Shown: positions 5,841 to 12,714, counted from the stretch's first letter. The stretch is DNA of 12,714 bases from an uncultured Clostridia bacterium (GCA_945867255.1 CAMBHV010000015.1:1-12714), one strand, 5' to 3'. Notes: generated from the sequence alone by a model not told the origin. Numbers and translations are program-made.

Positions 5841-7208
5841 TTAGCCAATGACCCGAAGTTTTTTCCATTTTCCCTGGCGGTAGCGCCACAAAAAGAAGAT
5901 GCCACGCACTACCCAGTCGGCGATCATGGCAAGCCACACGCCCAAAAGCCCCATGTCAAAACCCCAGCTGCACGCCAGTACATAACTGAGCGCTACACGG
6001 CAGGCGAACATGGAGCACAGCGAAACCACCATAGTGAACACAGCGTCGCCTGCAGCACGCAGCGAGTTTGGCAGCGTGAATGCCATGGGCCAGAACAGTA
6101 CGTTACCCACGGCGCATGCGCGCAGTACCTGCGCCGCCATCTCCATAGCCTGCGGTGTCAAATTGAACCAGGAAACAAGTGTATCGGCAAAGAAAAACAT
6201 GCAGGCGCTCATCACAAACATGCACATATAACTGGCCCCCACCAGCCGCTTGGTGTAATGAGAGGCCTGGCCTGTTTCACCTGCGCCCATGCAACGGCCA
6301 ATCACCGTGATGATGGCAAGGCCAATAGACATACCCGGCACGTTTACAACACCTGCAATGCTGTTGGCAATGGCGTTGGCGGCCACAGCCGATGTGCCAA
6401 ATGTGGCGATAAGGTTCAGCACTACCAACTTGCCTGCCTGAAACATACCATTTTCCAGCCCGTTGGGAATACCTACAAACAGGATGCGCTTTATCATGTC
6501 GGTGCGAATCTCAAAGTGGAACACACCCTCCACCCGTATCGTATTGTTTTTATGGCCCAGCAGCGTCATGATGATGACGGCGGCCGCAATGCGGGAGGCC
6601 AATGTACCAAGGCCAGCACCTGCAGCGCCCATGTGGAACCCATAGATCAGCACGGCGTTTACTGCGATATTCACCACGTTTACGATCAGCGAGCAGAACA
6701 TGGATACATTGCTGTTGCCCATGGCGCGAAATAGCGCCGAGCCCGCATTATAAATACCCATCATAGGGTATGCTGCGGCGGTGATCAGAAAATATACCAG
6801 TGCGCTTTCCATCACGTCTGGTTCCACCTGCCCAAAAATCAGCCCCAGAATATGCTGGCGGAAGATGAGCGCCATTGCCATCAGGAACACCGAGACAGCA
6901 GTCATTGTGTACAAAAGCTGTTTGGATGCCAATTTGGCATTATGCGCTTCTCTTCGCCCCAGATATTGGGCCACCACCACGGCGCCTCCGGTAGAAAGTG
7001 CGGAAAAAATCTGGATGATCAGGGTGTTGATATTATCCACCAGAGAAACACCGGATACTACAGCTTCCCCCGAAGTGGTCACCATTACGGTATCGGCCAT
7101 GCCCACCGTCATCAGCAAAAACTGTTCAATGACAAGAGGAATAATCAGCCGCAGCAAATCATCGCGCGTGAAAAGCGGCCGGCTGGTGGCCTGCTTTGTC
7201 TCCTGCAT
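5841..7208 (-). CDS. MATE family efflux transporter
   Basis: A 455-residue integral membrane protein of the MATE (multidrug and toxic compound extrusion) family, the usual length. A short cytoplasmic N-terminus (about 20 residues) is followed by roughly 12 hydrophobic segments in two MatE repeats. The first begins at LLRLIIPLVIEQFLLMTVGMAD-type sequence near residue 20, and the second near residue 245 at RILFVGIPNGLENGM. Typical features are GGAVVVAQYLGRRE (about 75-88), ALFRAMGNS in repeat 1 and NSLRAAGDA in repeat 2, and the basic C-terminal tail WRYRQGKWKKL. Such proteins export cationic compounds in exchange for Na+ or H+; the substrate here is unknown. The ATG at 7208 follows AAAGGAGG. 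It has its own promoter at 7262-7289 and stands alone, convergent with the glp operon. Confidence 0.95.
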   Translation of the reverse strand: MQETKQATSRPLFTRDDLLRLIIPLVIEQFLLMTVGMADTVMVTTSGEAVVSGVSLVDNINTLIIQIFSALSTGGAVVVAQYLGRREAHNAKLASKQLLYTMTAVSVFLMAMALIFRQHILGLIFGQVEPDVMESALVYFLITAAAYPMMGIYNAGSALFRAMGNSNVSMFCSLIVNVVNIAVNAVLIYGFHMGAAGAGLGTLASRIAAAVIIMTLLGHKNNTIRVEGVFHFEIRTDMIKRILFVGIPNGLENGMFQAGKLVVLNLIATFGTSAVAANAIANSIAGVVNVPGMSIGLAIITVIGRCMGAGETGQASHYTKRLVGASYMCMFVMSACMFFFADTLVSWFNLTPQAMEMAAQVLRACAVGNVLFWPMAFTLPNSLRAAGDAVFTMVVSLCSMFACRVALSYVLACSWGFDMGLLGVWLAMIADWVVRGIFFLWRYRQGKWKKLRVIG

Positions 7209-7261
7209 GAAAAGGCCTCCTTTCTCATTTGTTTTACTTTGTTTTTACATAATGCTTTTTT

Positions 7262-7289
7262 ATTGTACTACAACCATGTGGAAATGCAA
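7262..7289 (-). promoter_or_regulatory. Sigma-A promoter of the MATE gene
   Basis: On the minus strand TTGCAT (7289-7284) and TACAAT (7267-7262) are separated by 16 bases. This predicts a start near 7255 and a leader of about 46 bases before the ATG at 7208. Confidence 0.65.
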
Positions 7290-7556
7290 GAGATGGATAT
7301 GCATAAGTGAAATTTCAAATTGATCCAGATAGGTGGATATCAGAATGTGGTCTCGGCAATAGCATACATACGACAAAAACTAAATCTCCTATTCCTTTAC
7401 TGAATCCACGCCGAATGTGTGTTGTGCAGGCTGAATGCATTTATTTCAAACGCTCCGGTTCATGTTATGGAGAGTCACTTTATAAAAAAGTTTTGAATGT
7501 CATCGGAAGCTACATTTACAAAGTAGAGTCATTATATGCGAAAAAGCAAAAAATAA
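7290..7556. other. AT-rich intergenic stretch, no recognisable gene
   Basis: A plus-strand frame of 93 codons starts at 7307, but it has no ribosome binding site or recognisable motif. It also runs through the minus-strand terminator at 7557-7586, so I do not call it a gene. No RNA gene or repeat was recognised here. Confidence 0.5.
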
Positions 7557-7586
7557 AGTCCAACCCGTTGAAAGACGGGCTGGACT
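7540..7586 (-). terminator. Intrinsic terminator of the NhaC-family gene
   Basis: On the minus strand AGTCCA-CCCGT (7586-7575) pairs with ACGGG-TGGACT (7568-7557), with one internal G-U pair and the loop CTTTCA. It is followed by TTATTTTTTGCTTTTT. It starts 28 bases after the stop codon of the NhaC-family gene. The plus strand has no T-tract, so it works in one direction. Confidence 0.9.
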
Positions 7587-7614
7587 AAGGTCAGCCAGAA
7601 AAATTAAAGAACTG

Positions 7615-8991
7615 TCAGTGCAAAAGAAACCCGGCCAACAGATATCCGACGCAGCTAACAGCCATGCCAAGTAGTCCATAGGGTAGCTGTGTAACGGCAT
7701 GTTCGATGTTGTCAATTTTTGTCATGCCAGAGGTAAATACCGTCACATCGCAGTAAAAACATACGTGTGCGCCAAACGCAGCACCCGAAACGATAGCGGC
7801 CAGAACCAAGATCATGTTCCCATTTAAAGCGGCGCAAAGGGGAATGACGATAGCGGCTACAGCCAGTGTGGCACCCCAGTTGCTACCGGATGCAAAGGTG
7901 AGAACAGTGCAGGCCACAAAGGTGATAAGTGGCAGAAGTTCCGGGCTCATGAACGGGCGGGCTACAGCCACAATATATTCTGGCAGGCCAATGGCAATGA
8001 GTGAATCGCGCACCATATAGGCGGCAAATACAATCACAATCATGCTGGTCATGGACTGAACACCATTCATGCAGGCGCTCATCATCTGCCCCCAGCTCGA
8101 AATTCGCATGGCAAGGCACAAAACTACCAGAACAGCCAAAGTAAGGATGCACGCAATAATTACATCGCCTGTGGCCAGCACAGCTACAATAAAGCAGGCA
8201 AGGGGCACCAGAAAACAAATCACTCGTTTGTAACTGCCGGCACAGCTTTCTGTAGAGAGTACTGTTTCGCAATCTCCTTGGTTCAGTGCCCGGCTCTCAG
8301 GGCCATACAGCTCACCGCTGGTTTGTGCACGCTGATAGGCTCTTTTCATAGCGCCAACTGGAGGCAACACGCCAATCGAGAGCAACAAAGGAATGAAAAG
8401 TGAGGCCCAACCGTAGAACAGGTAGGGAATCGTGCGGATATATACTTGCATCGGGGTGCCCAGAGCAGTTACCTCAGAATATCCTGCAAACACAGATTGG
8501 TAAAAAATAGCCCAAGTACCGAACGGGATAAGAATACACATGGGCGAAGCGGTGGAATCGGCGATATACGCCAGCATGGCACGAGGGATTTGGTTTTTAT
8601 CATATAATTTTGTCATAGTTCCGCGCACGGCAATACTGGTGAAATCGTCAATAAACAATAAAATGCCTACCAGCCAGGAAAGCACAAGTGTGCGACGTTG
8701 GGTGGTGGCAAATTTCATCATCTTGTCTGCCACTGCGTTGGTGGCTCCTGTGGTGGACCACACACCCAAAATGCAACCAAATAACACCACGAACAGAGCG
8801 TACCACACGGTATCTTCATTGCAACCCACCGAATACATCAAATTGATGAAGCCGGTAAGGAAGTCGGTTTTATATTGCAAGACACAGCACAACAGTGTAC
8901 CCGTCAGCAATGAGGAGGTTGTGCTTTTGGTTTTAATGGCGATGGCAATAATGACGAGAGGTGGCAAAAGTGTCCATGCTCCAAGTTCCAT
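7615..8991 (-). CDS. NhaC-family transporter (copy 1), probable polyamine or amino-acid antiporter
   Basis: A 458-residue membrane protein of the NhaC / Na+:H+ antiporter family, with about 11-12 hydrophobic segments. Family-like stretches are LLFIDDFTSIAVRGTM (DD at about 115-116), YIADSTASPMCILIPFG (about 142-158), SGSNWGATLAVAAIVIP and FGAHVCFYCDVTVFTSG near the C-terminus. I place the start at 8991 because AAGGGGGG lies 11 bases upstream and the paralogue at 12586 begins with the same MELG..TLLPP. An upstream in-frame ATG at 9042 would add 17 residues but lacks a ribosome binding site. It is followed by a strong terminator and preceded by a LuxR-type gene in the same direction. NhaC-family members carry varied solutes. 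Transport of agmatine/putrescine or a related pair is inferred from the neighbouring deiminase pathway. Confidence 0.88.
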   Translation of the reverse strand: MELGAWTLLPPLVIIAIAIKTKSTTSSLLTGTLLCCVLQYKTDFLTGFINLMYSVGCNEDTVWYALFVVLFGCILGVWSTTGATNAVADKMMKFATTQRRTLVLSWLVGILLFIDDFTSIAVRGTMTKLYDKNQIPRAMLAYIADSTASPMCILIPFGTWAIFYQSVFAGYSEVTALGTPMQVYIRTIPYLFYGWASLFIPLLLSIGVLPPVGAMKRAYQRAQTSGELYGPESRALNQGDCETVLSTESCAGSYKRVICFLVPLACFIVAVLATGDVIIACILTLAVLVVLCLAMRISSWGQMMSACMNGVQSMTSMIVIVFAAYMVRDSLIAIGLPEYIVAVARPFMSPELLPLITFVACTVLTFASGSNWGATLAVAAIVIPLCAALNGNMILVLAAIVSGAAFGAHVCFYCDVTVFTSGMTKIDNIEHAVTQLPYGLLGMAVSCVGYLLAGFLLH

Positions 8992-9057
8992 AAAAGTTTC
9001 GTCCCCCCTTATCCGGCTGTCAAACTTTAGATTTTGTCCCATTTTTTTACTATTTAT

Positions 9058-9086
9058 ATGGTATATCCAGCCGTGGGAACTATCAA
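9058..9086 (-). promoter_or_regulatory. Candidate promoter of NhaC-family copy 1
   Basis: On the minus strand TTGATA (9086-9081) and TACCAT (9063-9058) are separated by 17 bases. This would give a leader of about 60 bases. The -10 box is only 4 of 6, as expected for a promoter that needs an activator. The inverted repeat at 9120-9135 lies upstream, near -77 relative to the predicted start. Confidence 0.4.
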
Positions 9087-9119
9087 TTCCAGAATTCTAT
9101 TATTTTTAAACGAAATTCA

Positions 9120-9135
9120 TTACAAGAACTTGTAA
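9120..9135. promoter_or_regulatory. Inverted repeat, candidate operator for the LuxR-type regulator
   Basis: TTACAAGAACTTGTAA is a perfect 7+7 bp inverted repeat around a 2-base centre. It lies in the 193-base gap between the LuxR-type gene and NhaC copy 1, upstream of the candidate promoter. The half-site TTACAAG recurs at 10078-10084 and TTGTAACA at 10143-10150, in the divergent region before the carbamoyltransferase. The size and symmetry suit a dimeric helix-turn-helix protein. Binding by the adjacent regulator is inferred. Confidence 0.5.
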
Positions 9136-9166
9136 CAATACAGTAGATTAGAAATAAAGCGCAAGG

Positions 9167-9194
9167 AAAAAGGTATAAAACACGCTACCTTTTT
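9167..9194. terminator. Weak terminator-like hairpin at the end of the LuxR-type gene
   Basis: AAAAAGGTA (9167-9175) pairs with TACCTTTTT (9186-9194), with a 10-base loop. The stop codon of the LuxR-type gene lies inside it. The stem is AT-rich and its T-run is part of the stem, so termination is probably partial. Confidence 0.35.
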
Positions 9195-9955
9195 TTAATC
9201 AGCTGAAGCAACTCTTCATAGGAATTGATATTTAATTTTTTATAAATATTGTCGAAATGCTTATTCAGCGTGTTTTCGGTGATGAAAAGTTTATCGCACA
9301 GTTCACTACGCAGTACATGGTTGCGGATGCAATCGATGATCTCGCGCTCACGCTTTGTAAGGCAAGTGATCGAGAGCACGGTTCCATCGCCCGTCGCCTG
9401 TTGCACGAACATCTGCCCCAAACCGTTTGGATAAAGCGCATGAGCGCGCAGACACAAATGGCGGTTCATGATGCGAAGGATCTCTAGCTCCTGGTCGGAA
9501 AAATCGTCGGCATTTTTTGGGCGATAAAGAAAAATGGAAGCGTACGAAATTCCCTCACACCAAATCACGATGCCCACGCTGTGATACAAGCCGATGGGTT
9601 CCATCCAGTTCTTCATAAAAACGGATTGTTCCCGCAAATTGTTAGGGATGATATCGGATTCGCGAAATACCTCTGCCGCACAAGTGCTGGTGTACCAATT
9701 GATGAAATCCAGCCTGGAGTATTTGTCCAAATACAGGCGAAGATATTCAGGCGGAATCTCGTCGCTTTTAAAATTGAAGCTCACGTCTAGGCCATCCTCA
9801 CTTCGAAGCAGGTAAGTGAGCGCATGAGAATATGGCACTAGCTGTTTGATGTTTTTTAAAACAACCTCAAACAAGTGATCGAATGACGTGTTGTAAATGG
9901 CGGCAGTCAACTCGTCCAACTGATACCACTGTGCACTACTGACACGGTGTTCCAT
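9185..9955 (-). CDS. LuxR-type transcriptional regulator of the deiminase locus
   Basis: A 256-residue soluble regulator. The C-terminal 59 residues (about 198-256) are a LuxR/FixJ-type helix-turn-helix: LTKREREIIDCIRN, then the recognition region ITENTLNKHFDNIYKKLNI. The first 180 residues have no membrane segment and no recognisable receiver domain. They look like a small sensory domain of GAF/PAS or autoinducer-binding type, which I cannot assign. The start at 9955 follows AGAGGG by 8 bases. A TTG codon at 10063 in the same frame is rejected because it is the first base of a TTGACA -35 box. It lies divergent to the carbamoyltransferase-deiminase operon and upstream of NhaC copy 1. Agmatine deiminase operons of some lactic acid bacteria are controlled by a LuxR-like AguR, but that protein is membrane-bound; equivalence is inferred. 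Confidence 0.85.
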   Translation of the reverse strand: MEHRVSSAQWYQLDELTAAIYNTSFDHLFEVVLKNIKQLVPYSHALTYLLRSEDGLDVSFNFKSDEIPPEYLRLYLDKYSRLDFINWYTSTCAAEVFRESDIIPNNLREQSVFMKNWMEPIGLYHSVGIVIWCEGISYASIFLYRPKNADDFSDQELEILRIMNRHLCLRAHALYPNGLGQMFVQQATGDGTVLSITCLTKREREIIDCIRNHVLRSELCDKLFITENTLNKHFDNIYKKLNINSYEELLQLIKKR

Positions 9956-10034
9956 AAGCTGATCCCTCTTTTGCCAAATAAAGCGAGTATAATTCTTGGA
10001 AAACGGCTCGCTTTGAAAATTTACCAACAAGTTT

Positions 10035-10063
10035 ATGCTATCAAGCTTGCCATACCTTGTCAA
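10035..10063 (-). promoter_or_regulatory. Sigma-A promoter of the LuxR-type gene
   Basis: On the minus strand TTGACA (10063-10058) and TAGCAT (10040-10035) are separated by 17 bases. The -35 box is perfect and the -10 box is 4 of 6. Transcription would start near 10028, about 73 bases before the ATG at 9955. This supports the shorter start of the gene. Confidence 0.6.
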
Positions 10064-10076
10064 GAAAAAGGCAAGC
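10045..10076. repeat. Inverted repeat around the -35 box of the LuxR-type gene
   Basis: GCTTGCC (10045-10051) and GGCAAGC (10070-10076) form a 7+7 bp inverted repeat with 18 bases between the arms. The TTGACA -35 box lies in the gap and the left arm lies in the spacer. A protein bound here would block the promoter, so it is a candidate autoregulatory operator. Confidence 0.35.
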
Positions 10077-10142
10077 CTTACAAGGAAAATTATAAGATGC
10101 TTTAACCAAAATTCGTTATTTTAATATTATAATTCTGTGTAA

Positions 10143-10171
10143 TTGTAACATTTATATCGACCCGCTAGAAT
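10143..10171 (+). promoter_or_regulatory. Sigma-A promoter of the carbamoyltransferase-deiminase operon
   Basis: TTGTAA (10143-10148) and TAGAAT (10166-10171) are separated by 17 bases. Transcription would start near 10178, about 60 bases before the ATG at 10239. The -35 box overlaps the word TTGTAACA, which also occurs in the inverted repeat at 9120-9137. Confidence 0.6.
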
Positions 10172-10238
10172 AAAATTATGGATCCGGGGGAGACACAACC
10201 GGGCTAAAACAATATAAAGAAACGAGGTCGCTTTATTT

Positions 10239-11348
10239 ATGAAACCGGTAAAACACTTTATGGATTGCTGGGACTATTCCACGGATGAACTATTGGCATT
10301 GGCCGATCTGATCCGCTGCTTAAAAAAGGACGCGTATGAAGGCACGGTGCCCAAGTTGCTTCAGGGGCAATCTATCGCCATGATTTTTAACGGAAACTCC
10401 ACACGCACACGCGTGTCCTTCGAAGTGGCTGCCCAGCAGTTGGGCGCGCATGCTTTGTTCCTCACGGGAGGGCCAGAGGGGGAACTGCATCTGGGCAAAC
10501 GTGAGACCATTGGCGATACCGCGCGCGTTGTTTCCAGCATGGTGGATGGCATTGCCATGCGTTGGCGCAATACCAAAGAGATGGAGGAGTTTGTGGCACA
10601 GTGCAGTGTGCCCTTCTTCAACGGTATGGACCATACCCGCCACCCGACACAGACTTTGTGCGACTTTGTTACGATTCTGGAGCATTTGCCTGAGGGAAAA
10701 GAGCTGAAAGATATTCGTCTGGCCTTCGTGGGGGCTACCGGCGTGCGCGAGACCTCTGCCAACGACCTTGCAAAGCTTCTTCCAAGGTTTGGAGCAACGG
10801 TGGTATTGTGCAGCCCCAAAGGGCACACGCTGGGCGGCGAAAAGGACAACAATCCGGAATGGATGATTCAGCGAAACCTTGCCCGCCGCGAGCAGGCGGT
10901 GAAAGAGGGCGGCGGTTGCATCCTTACCACGCATGATCCCGTAGAGGCTGTACAGGGAGCGGATTTTATATACACAGGTTGCTTCTGCTATGAGGGCACC
11001 GAAAGCAAGAGCGATTTCGAATATTTCCAGGAGGTGTTCCTCGACAAGGGCTTCCAGGTCAACAAAGAGCTTTTGGCGCATTGCCCAAACGCCAAAACTA
11101 TGCACTATCTGCCCGCACTGCGCGGTAAGGAGATGGATGATTACGCCATGGATTTTGAAGGCTCGCTTTTGTGGCAGCAGGCAGAGAACCGTCTGCATAC
11201 CCAGCGTGGCCTGATGGCATATCTGATGGGGCCGCGCTCCAACCAGCCCAGTCAGGCAGAGCTGACGGAAGAAGGCTCTATTGTGCGGGAGAAAATTGAT
11301 TACATGAACAAGAAGTTCGGCACGCAGCTCACCCATGTAACGCTTTGA
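10239..11348 (+). CDS. Aspartate/ornithine carbamoyltransferase family protein, probable putrescine carbamoyltransferase
   Basis: A 369-residue cytoplasmic carbamoyltransferase. The carbamoyl-phosphate site is intact: STRTR (54-58) and HPTQ (135-138). Beside agmatine deiminase, the expected reaction is phosphorolysis of N-carbamoylputrescine to putrescine and carbamoyl phosphate. The substrate side is unusual. The family HCLP motif is HYLP here (289-292, Cys to Tyr). The ornithine DxxxSMG loop is absent. In its place is YTGCFCYEGTESKS (from residue 245), which also differs from the YTD-WYGLYE sequence I recall in the Enterococcus putrescine enzyme. The start of the second domain reads FVGATGVRETSAN where ornithine enzymes have GDxRNN. 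The C-terminus has an extension of about 40 residues, as in putrescine enzymes. The start codon lies 11 bases after GAGG. The gene leads an operon with the deiminase 59 bases downstream. The family is certain, the substrate is not. Confidence 0.88.
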   Translation: MKPVKHFMDCWDYSTDELLALADLIRCLKKDAYEGTVPKLLQGQSIAMIFNGNSTRTRVSFEVAAQQLGAHALFLTGGPEGELHLGKRETIGDTARVVSSMVDGIAMRWRNTKEMEEFVAQCSVPFFNGMDHTRHPTQTLCDFVTILEHLPEGKELKDIRLAFVGATGVRETSANDLAKLLPRFGATVVLCSPKGHTLGGEKDNNPEWMIQRNLARREQAVKEGGGCILTTHDPVEAVQGADFIYTGCFCYEGTESKSDFEYFQEVFLDKGFQVNKELLAHCPNAKTMHYLPALRGKEMDDYAMDFEGSLLWQQAENRLHTQRGLMAYLMGPRSNQPSQAELTEEGSIVREKIDYMNKKFGTQLTHVTL

Positions 11349-11407
11349 AACGGTCCGGGCGCGATGTGCCGGGTATTCTAAAAAACATAAGAAAGGTTGG
11401 ATGAAAC

Positions 11408-12526
11408 ATGTCATCACATTTGTTGAAAACGCTGCCCTATGAAGATGGCTTTGTGATGCCCGCAGAGTTTGAGCCCCAGAAGGCTGTATGGCTGCTGGTG
11501 GGGGGCGCTTACTCCCACTGGCACAATGGTGGCTTCAAAATTCGGGAGACGCAGGTAAACCTGGCCAAGGCCATCAACGCCGCCGGCACGCATGTGAACA
11601 TCGGCGTGCCAAACGATTTGTACCTGGAGACGGAATACATCTTTGCCGGGCTGGATGTTTCCATTTATGAGATGTCGCTGGACAACTGCTGGCCGCGCGA
11701 CAGCGGTGCGATTTACGTGAAAAACCGTAAAACAGGCGAAGTACGCGGGGTGGATTTTAAATTCAACGCTTGGGGCGGTGATTCCAACGGTGCCATGATT
11801 AGCTATGCCAACGATGACCTGGCTGCGCGCAAGATGCTGCAGGCCACCGGGCACGACCGATATAAAACCACGTTCGTGCTGGAAGGCGGCTCCATCATTG
11901 CGGACGGAGAGGGCACAGTGATCACCACCGAAAGTTGCCTGCTGAACCCAAACCGCAATCCCAACCTTACTCGGCAACAGATTGAGGAAAAATTGAAGAT
12001 TTACTTGGGTTTTGAAAAGGTTATTTGGTTAAACGAAGGGATTGATTTGAACGCAGGTGAGACAGATGGCCATGTGGATGACATCTGTTCATTTATTGGC
12101 CCCGCCGAGGTGGTGTGTTGCTATACGGAAGATCCTACCAATGAGTATTACAAGGTGTTCCAAAATTGCTATAGGATTTTGTGCAATTCCACCGACGCGA
12201 AGGGCAGAAAATTGAAAGTGCACAAGCTCACGGCGTGCAAACCGTTCCGCATCACCAAAGAGGAGGCGGAAAATGTGCTGGTGACGCAGGGCGTGGGCCA
12301 GAATCCGGACGGTAAGTGGCGCAAAGAGGGAGACTTCGCGGTGCCCAGTTATGCAAATTTCCTTATCACCAACGGCTCTATTATCTTTCCTATCTATGGG
12401 CTGGATACCGATGAAGAGGCTGTTAAATGCCTGGAAAATATTGTAGCTGGCCGCTATGTGGTACGTCCGGTGAATGCACTGTGCGGGGGATCCATTCATT
12501 GTTTTACCCAGCAGGTTGTGAAGTAA
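11408..12526 (+). CDS. aguA: Agmatine deiminase (AguA family)
   Basis: A 372-residue guanidine-modifying enzyme of the peptidyl-arginine deiminase fold. It should hydrolyse agmatine to N-carbamoylputrescine and ammonia in the cytoplasm. The catalytic set is complete: D98 in WPRD, E159 in EGGS, H222 and D224 in DGHVDD, and the nucleophile C365 in GGSIHCFTQQ near the C-terminus. Length and N-terminus (EDGFVMPAEFEPQKAVW) match the Enterococcus enzyme. Differences from agmatine deiminases I know are a missing N-terminal WPxR segment (LLVGGAYSHW instead) and RDSGA in place of the usual RD(C/T)GP. The gene follows the carbamoyltransferase by 59 bases behind AGAAAGG. A second ATG at 11401 is out of frame. 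A related guanidino substrate remains possible because both pathway enzymes look divergent. Confidence 0.87.
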   Translation: MSSHLLKTLPYEDGFVMPAEFEPQKAVWLLVGGAYSHWHNGGFKIRETQVNLAKAINAAGTHVNIGVPNDLYLETEYIFAGLDVSIYEMSLDNCWPRDSGAIYVKNRKTGEVRGVDFKFNAWGGDSNGAMISYANDDLAARKMLQATGHDRYKTTFVLEGGSIIADGEGTVITTESCLLNPNRNPNLTRQQIEEKLKIYLGFEKVIWLNEGIDLNAGETDGHVDDICSFIGPAEVVCCYTEDPTNEYYKVFQNCYRILCNSTDAKGRKLKVHKLTACKPFRITKEEAENVLVTQGVGQNPDGKWRKEGDFAVPSYANFLITNGSIIFPIYGLDTDEEAVKCLENIVAGRYVVRPVNALCGGSIHCFTQQVVK

Positions 12527-12585
12527 ACGAGTAGCCGGGTCGAGCTGCAAAACCCTGCCGGAAATCTGAAAAAGAGGAGGATAGT

Positions 12586-12714
12586 ATGGAACTTGGCATA
12601 CTGACGCTGTTACCGCCCATTGTCATTCTGTTGCTGGCACTAAAAACCAGAAACACGACATCTTCGCTGCTGGCGGGCGCACTTTTGTGCTGTATCTTGC
12701 AGTACAAAACGAAC
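12586..12714 (+). CDS. NhaC-family transporter copy 2 (partial, right edge)
   Basis: Only the first 43 residues are in the window. They contain a first hydrophobic segment (LTLLPPIVILLLALKT) and a second one starting at SSLLAGALLCCIL. About 30 of the 43 residues match the start of the NhaC-family protein encoded at 7615-8991, including MELG, TLLPP, TTSSLL and LQYKT. The ATG follows GAGGAGG by 5 bases. It lies 59 bases after aguA on the same strand, so it is probably the third gene of the operon. A role in uptake of the deiminase substrate or exchange for its product is inferred from position. Confidence 0.82.
   Translation, partial: MELGILTLLPPIVILLLALKTRNTTSSLLAGALLCCILQYKTN

Noticed and set aside
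7307..7588. 93-codon plus-strand frame in the gap before the NhaC gene
   Set aside because: There is no ribosome binding site or motif, and the frame ends inside the minus-strand terminator.
8992..9042. 17-codon N-terminal extension of NhaC-family copy 1
   Set aside because: No ribosome binding site is present at 9042, and the paralogue at 12586 starts at the residue matching 8991.
11354..11378. Small GC hairpin (CCGG / CCGG with bulge) between the carbamoyltransferase and aguA
   Set aside because: It has only about 5 bp and no T-tract after it. A role as attenuator or processing site is not supported.
10320..11417. 365-codon minus-strand frame opposite the carbamoyltransferase
   Set aside because: It is a shadow of a confidently assigned gene, with no family motif or ribosome binding site.

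Overview
The window reads as bacterial chromosome from a Gram-positive anaerobe, probably class Clostridia. The reasons are the strong AGGAGG ribosome binding sites, sigma-A type promoters, GlpP-type antitermination, and a glycerol gene set (glpK, glpP, a GlpA-like oxidase with a second flavoprotein and a DUF1667 protein) that I associate with Clostridia and Thermotogae. The genus cannot be told from the sequence. No tRNA, rRNA, CRISPR array, insertion sequence or phage gene was seen.

Region 1 (1-5820) is a divergent glycerol / glycerol-3-phosphate locus. On the minus strand are glpP (antiterminator) and glpK (glycerol kinase, cut by the left edge). On the plus strand are three overlapping genes: a GlpA-like FAD oxidoreductase with a C-terminal Cys-rich [2Fe-2S]-type domain, a pyridine-nucleotide flavoprotein, and a small four-cysteine DUF1667 protein. 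Each transcript appears to begin with a leader that carries an intrinsic terminator hairpin ahead of the first gene. This is the arrangement expected if GlpP controls both operons, including its own, by antitermination. A bidirectional terminator closes the plus-strand operon against the next gene.

Region 2 (5821-7614) holds one MATE-family efflux transporter on the minus strand with its own promoter, then about 300 bases with no recognisable gene.

Region 3 (7557-12714) looks like a deiminase pathway module. A minus-strand pair, a LuxR-type regulator followed by an NhaC-family transporter, lies divergent to a plus-strand operon: a carbamoyltransferase (putrescine-type by context), an agmatine deiminase (AguA family), and a second NhaC-family transporter cut by the right edge. 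The expected chemistry is agmatine to N-carbamoylputrescine (deiminase), then to putrescine plus carbamoyl phosphate (carbamoyltransferase), with ATP made by a carbamate kinase that is not in the window. The two NhaC-type transporters are close paralogues (about 70% identical over the 43 residues visible) and are the best candidates for moving the substrate and product. The carbamoyltransferase has Tyr in place of the Cys of the usual HCLP motif and lacks the substrate loops I know from ornithine and putrescine enzymes, so the true substrate is uncertain. A perfect 7+7 bp inverted repeat and related half-sites near these promoters are candidate operators for the LuxR-type protein.
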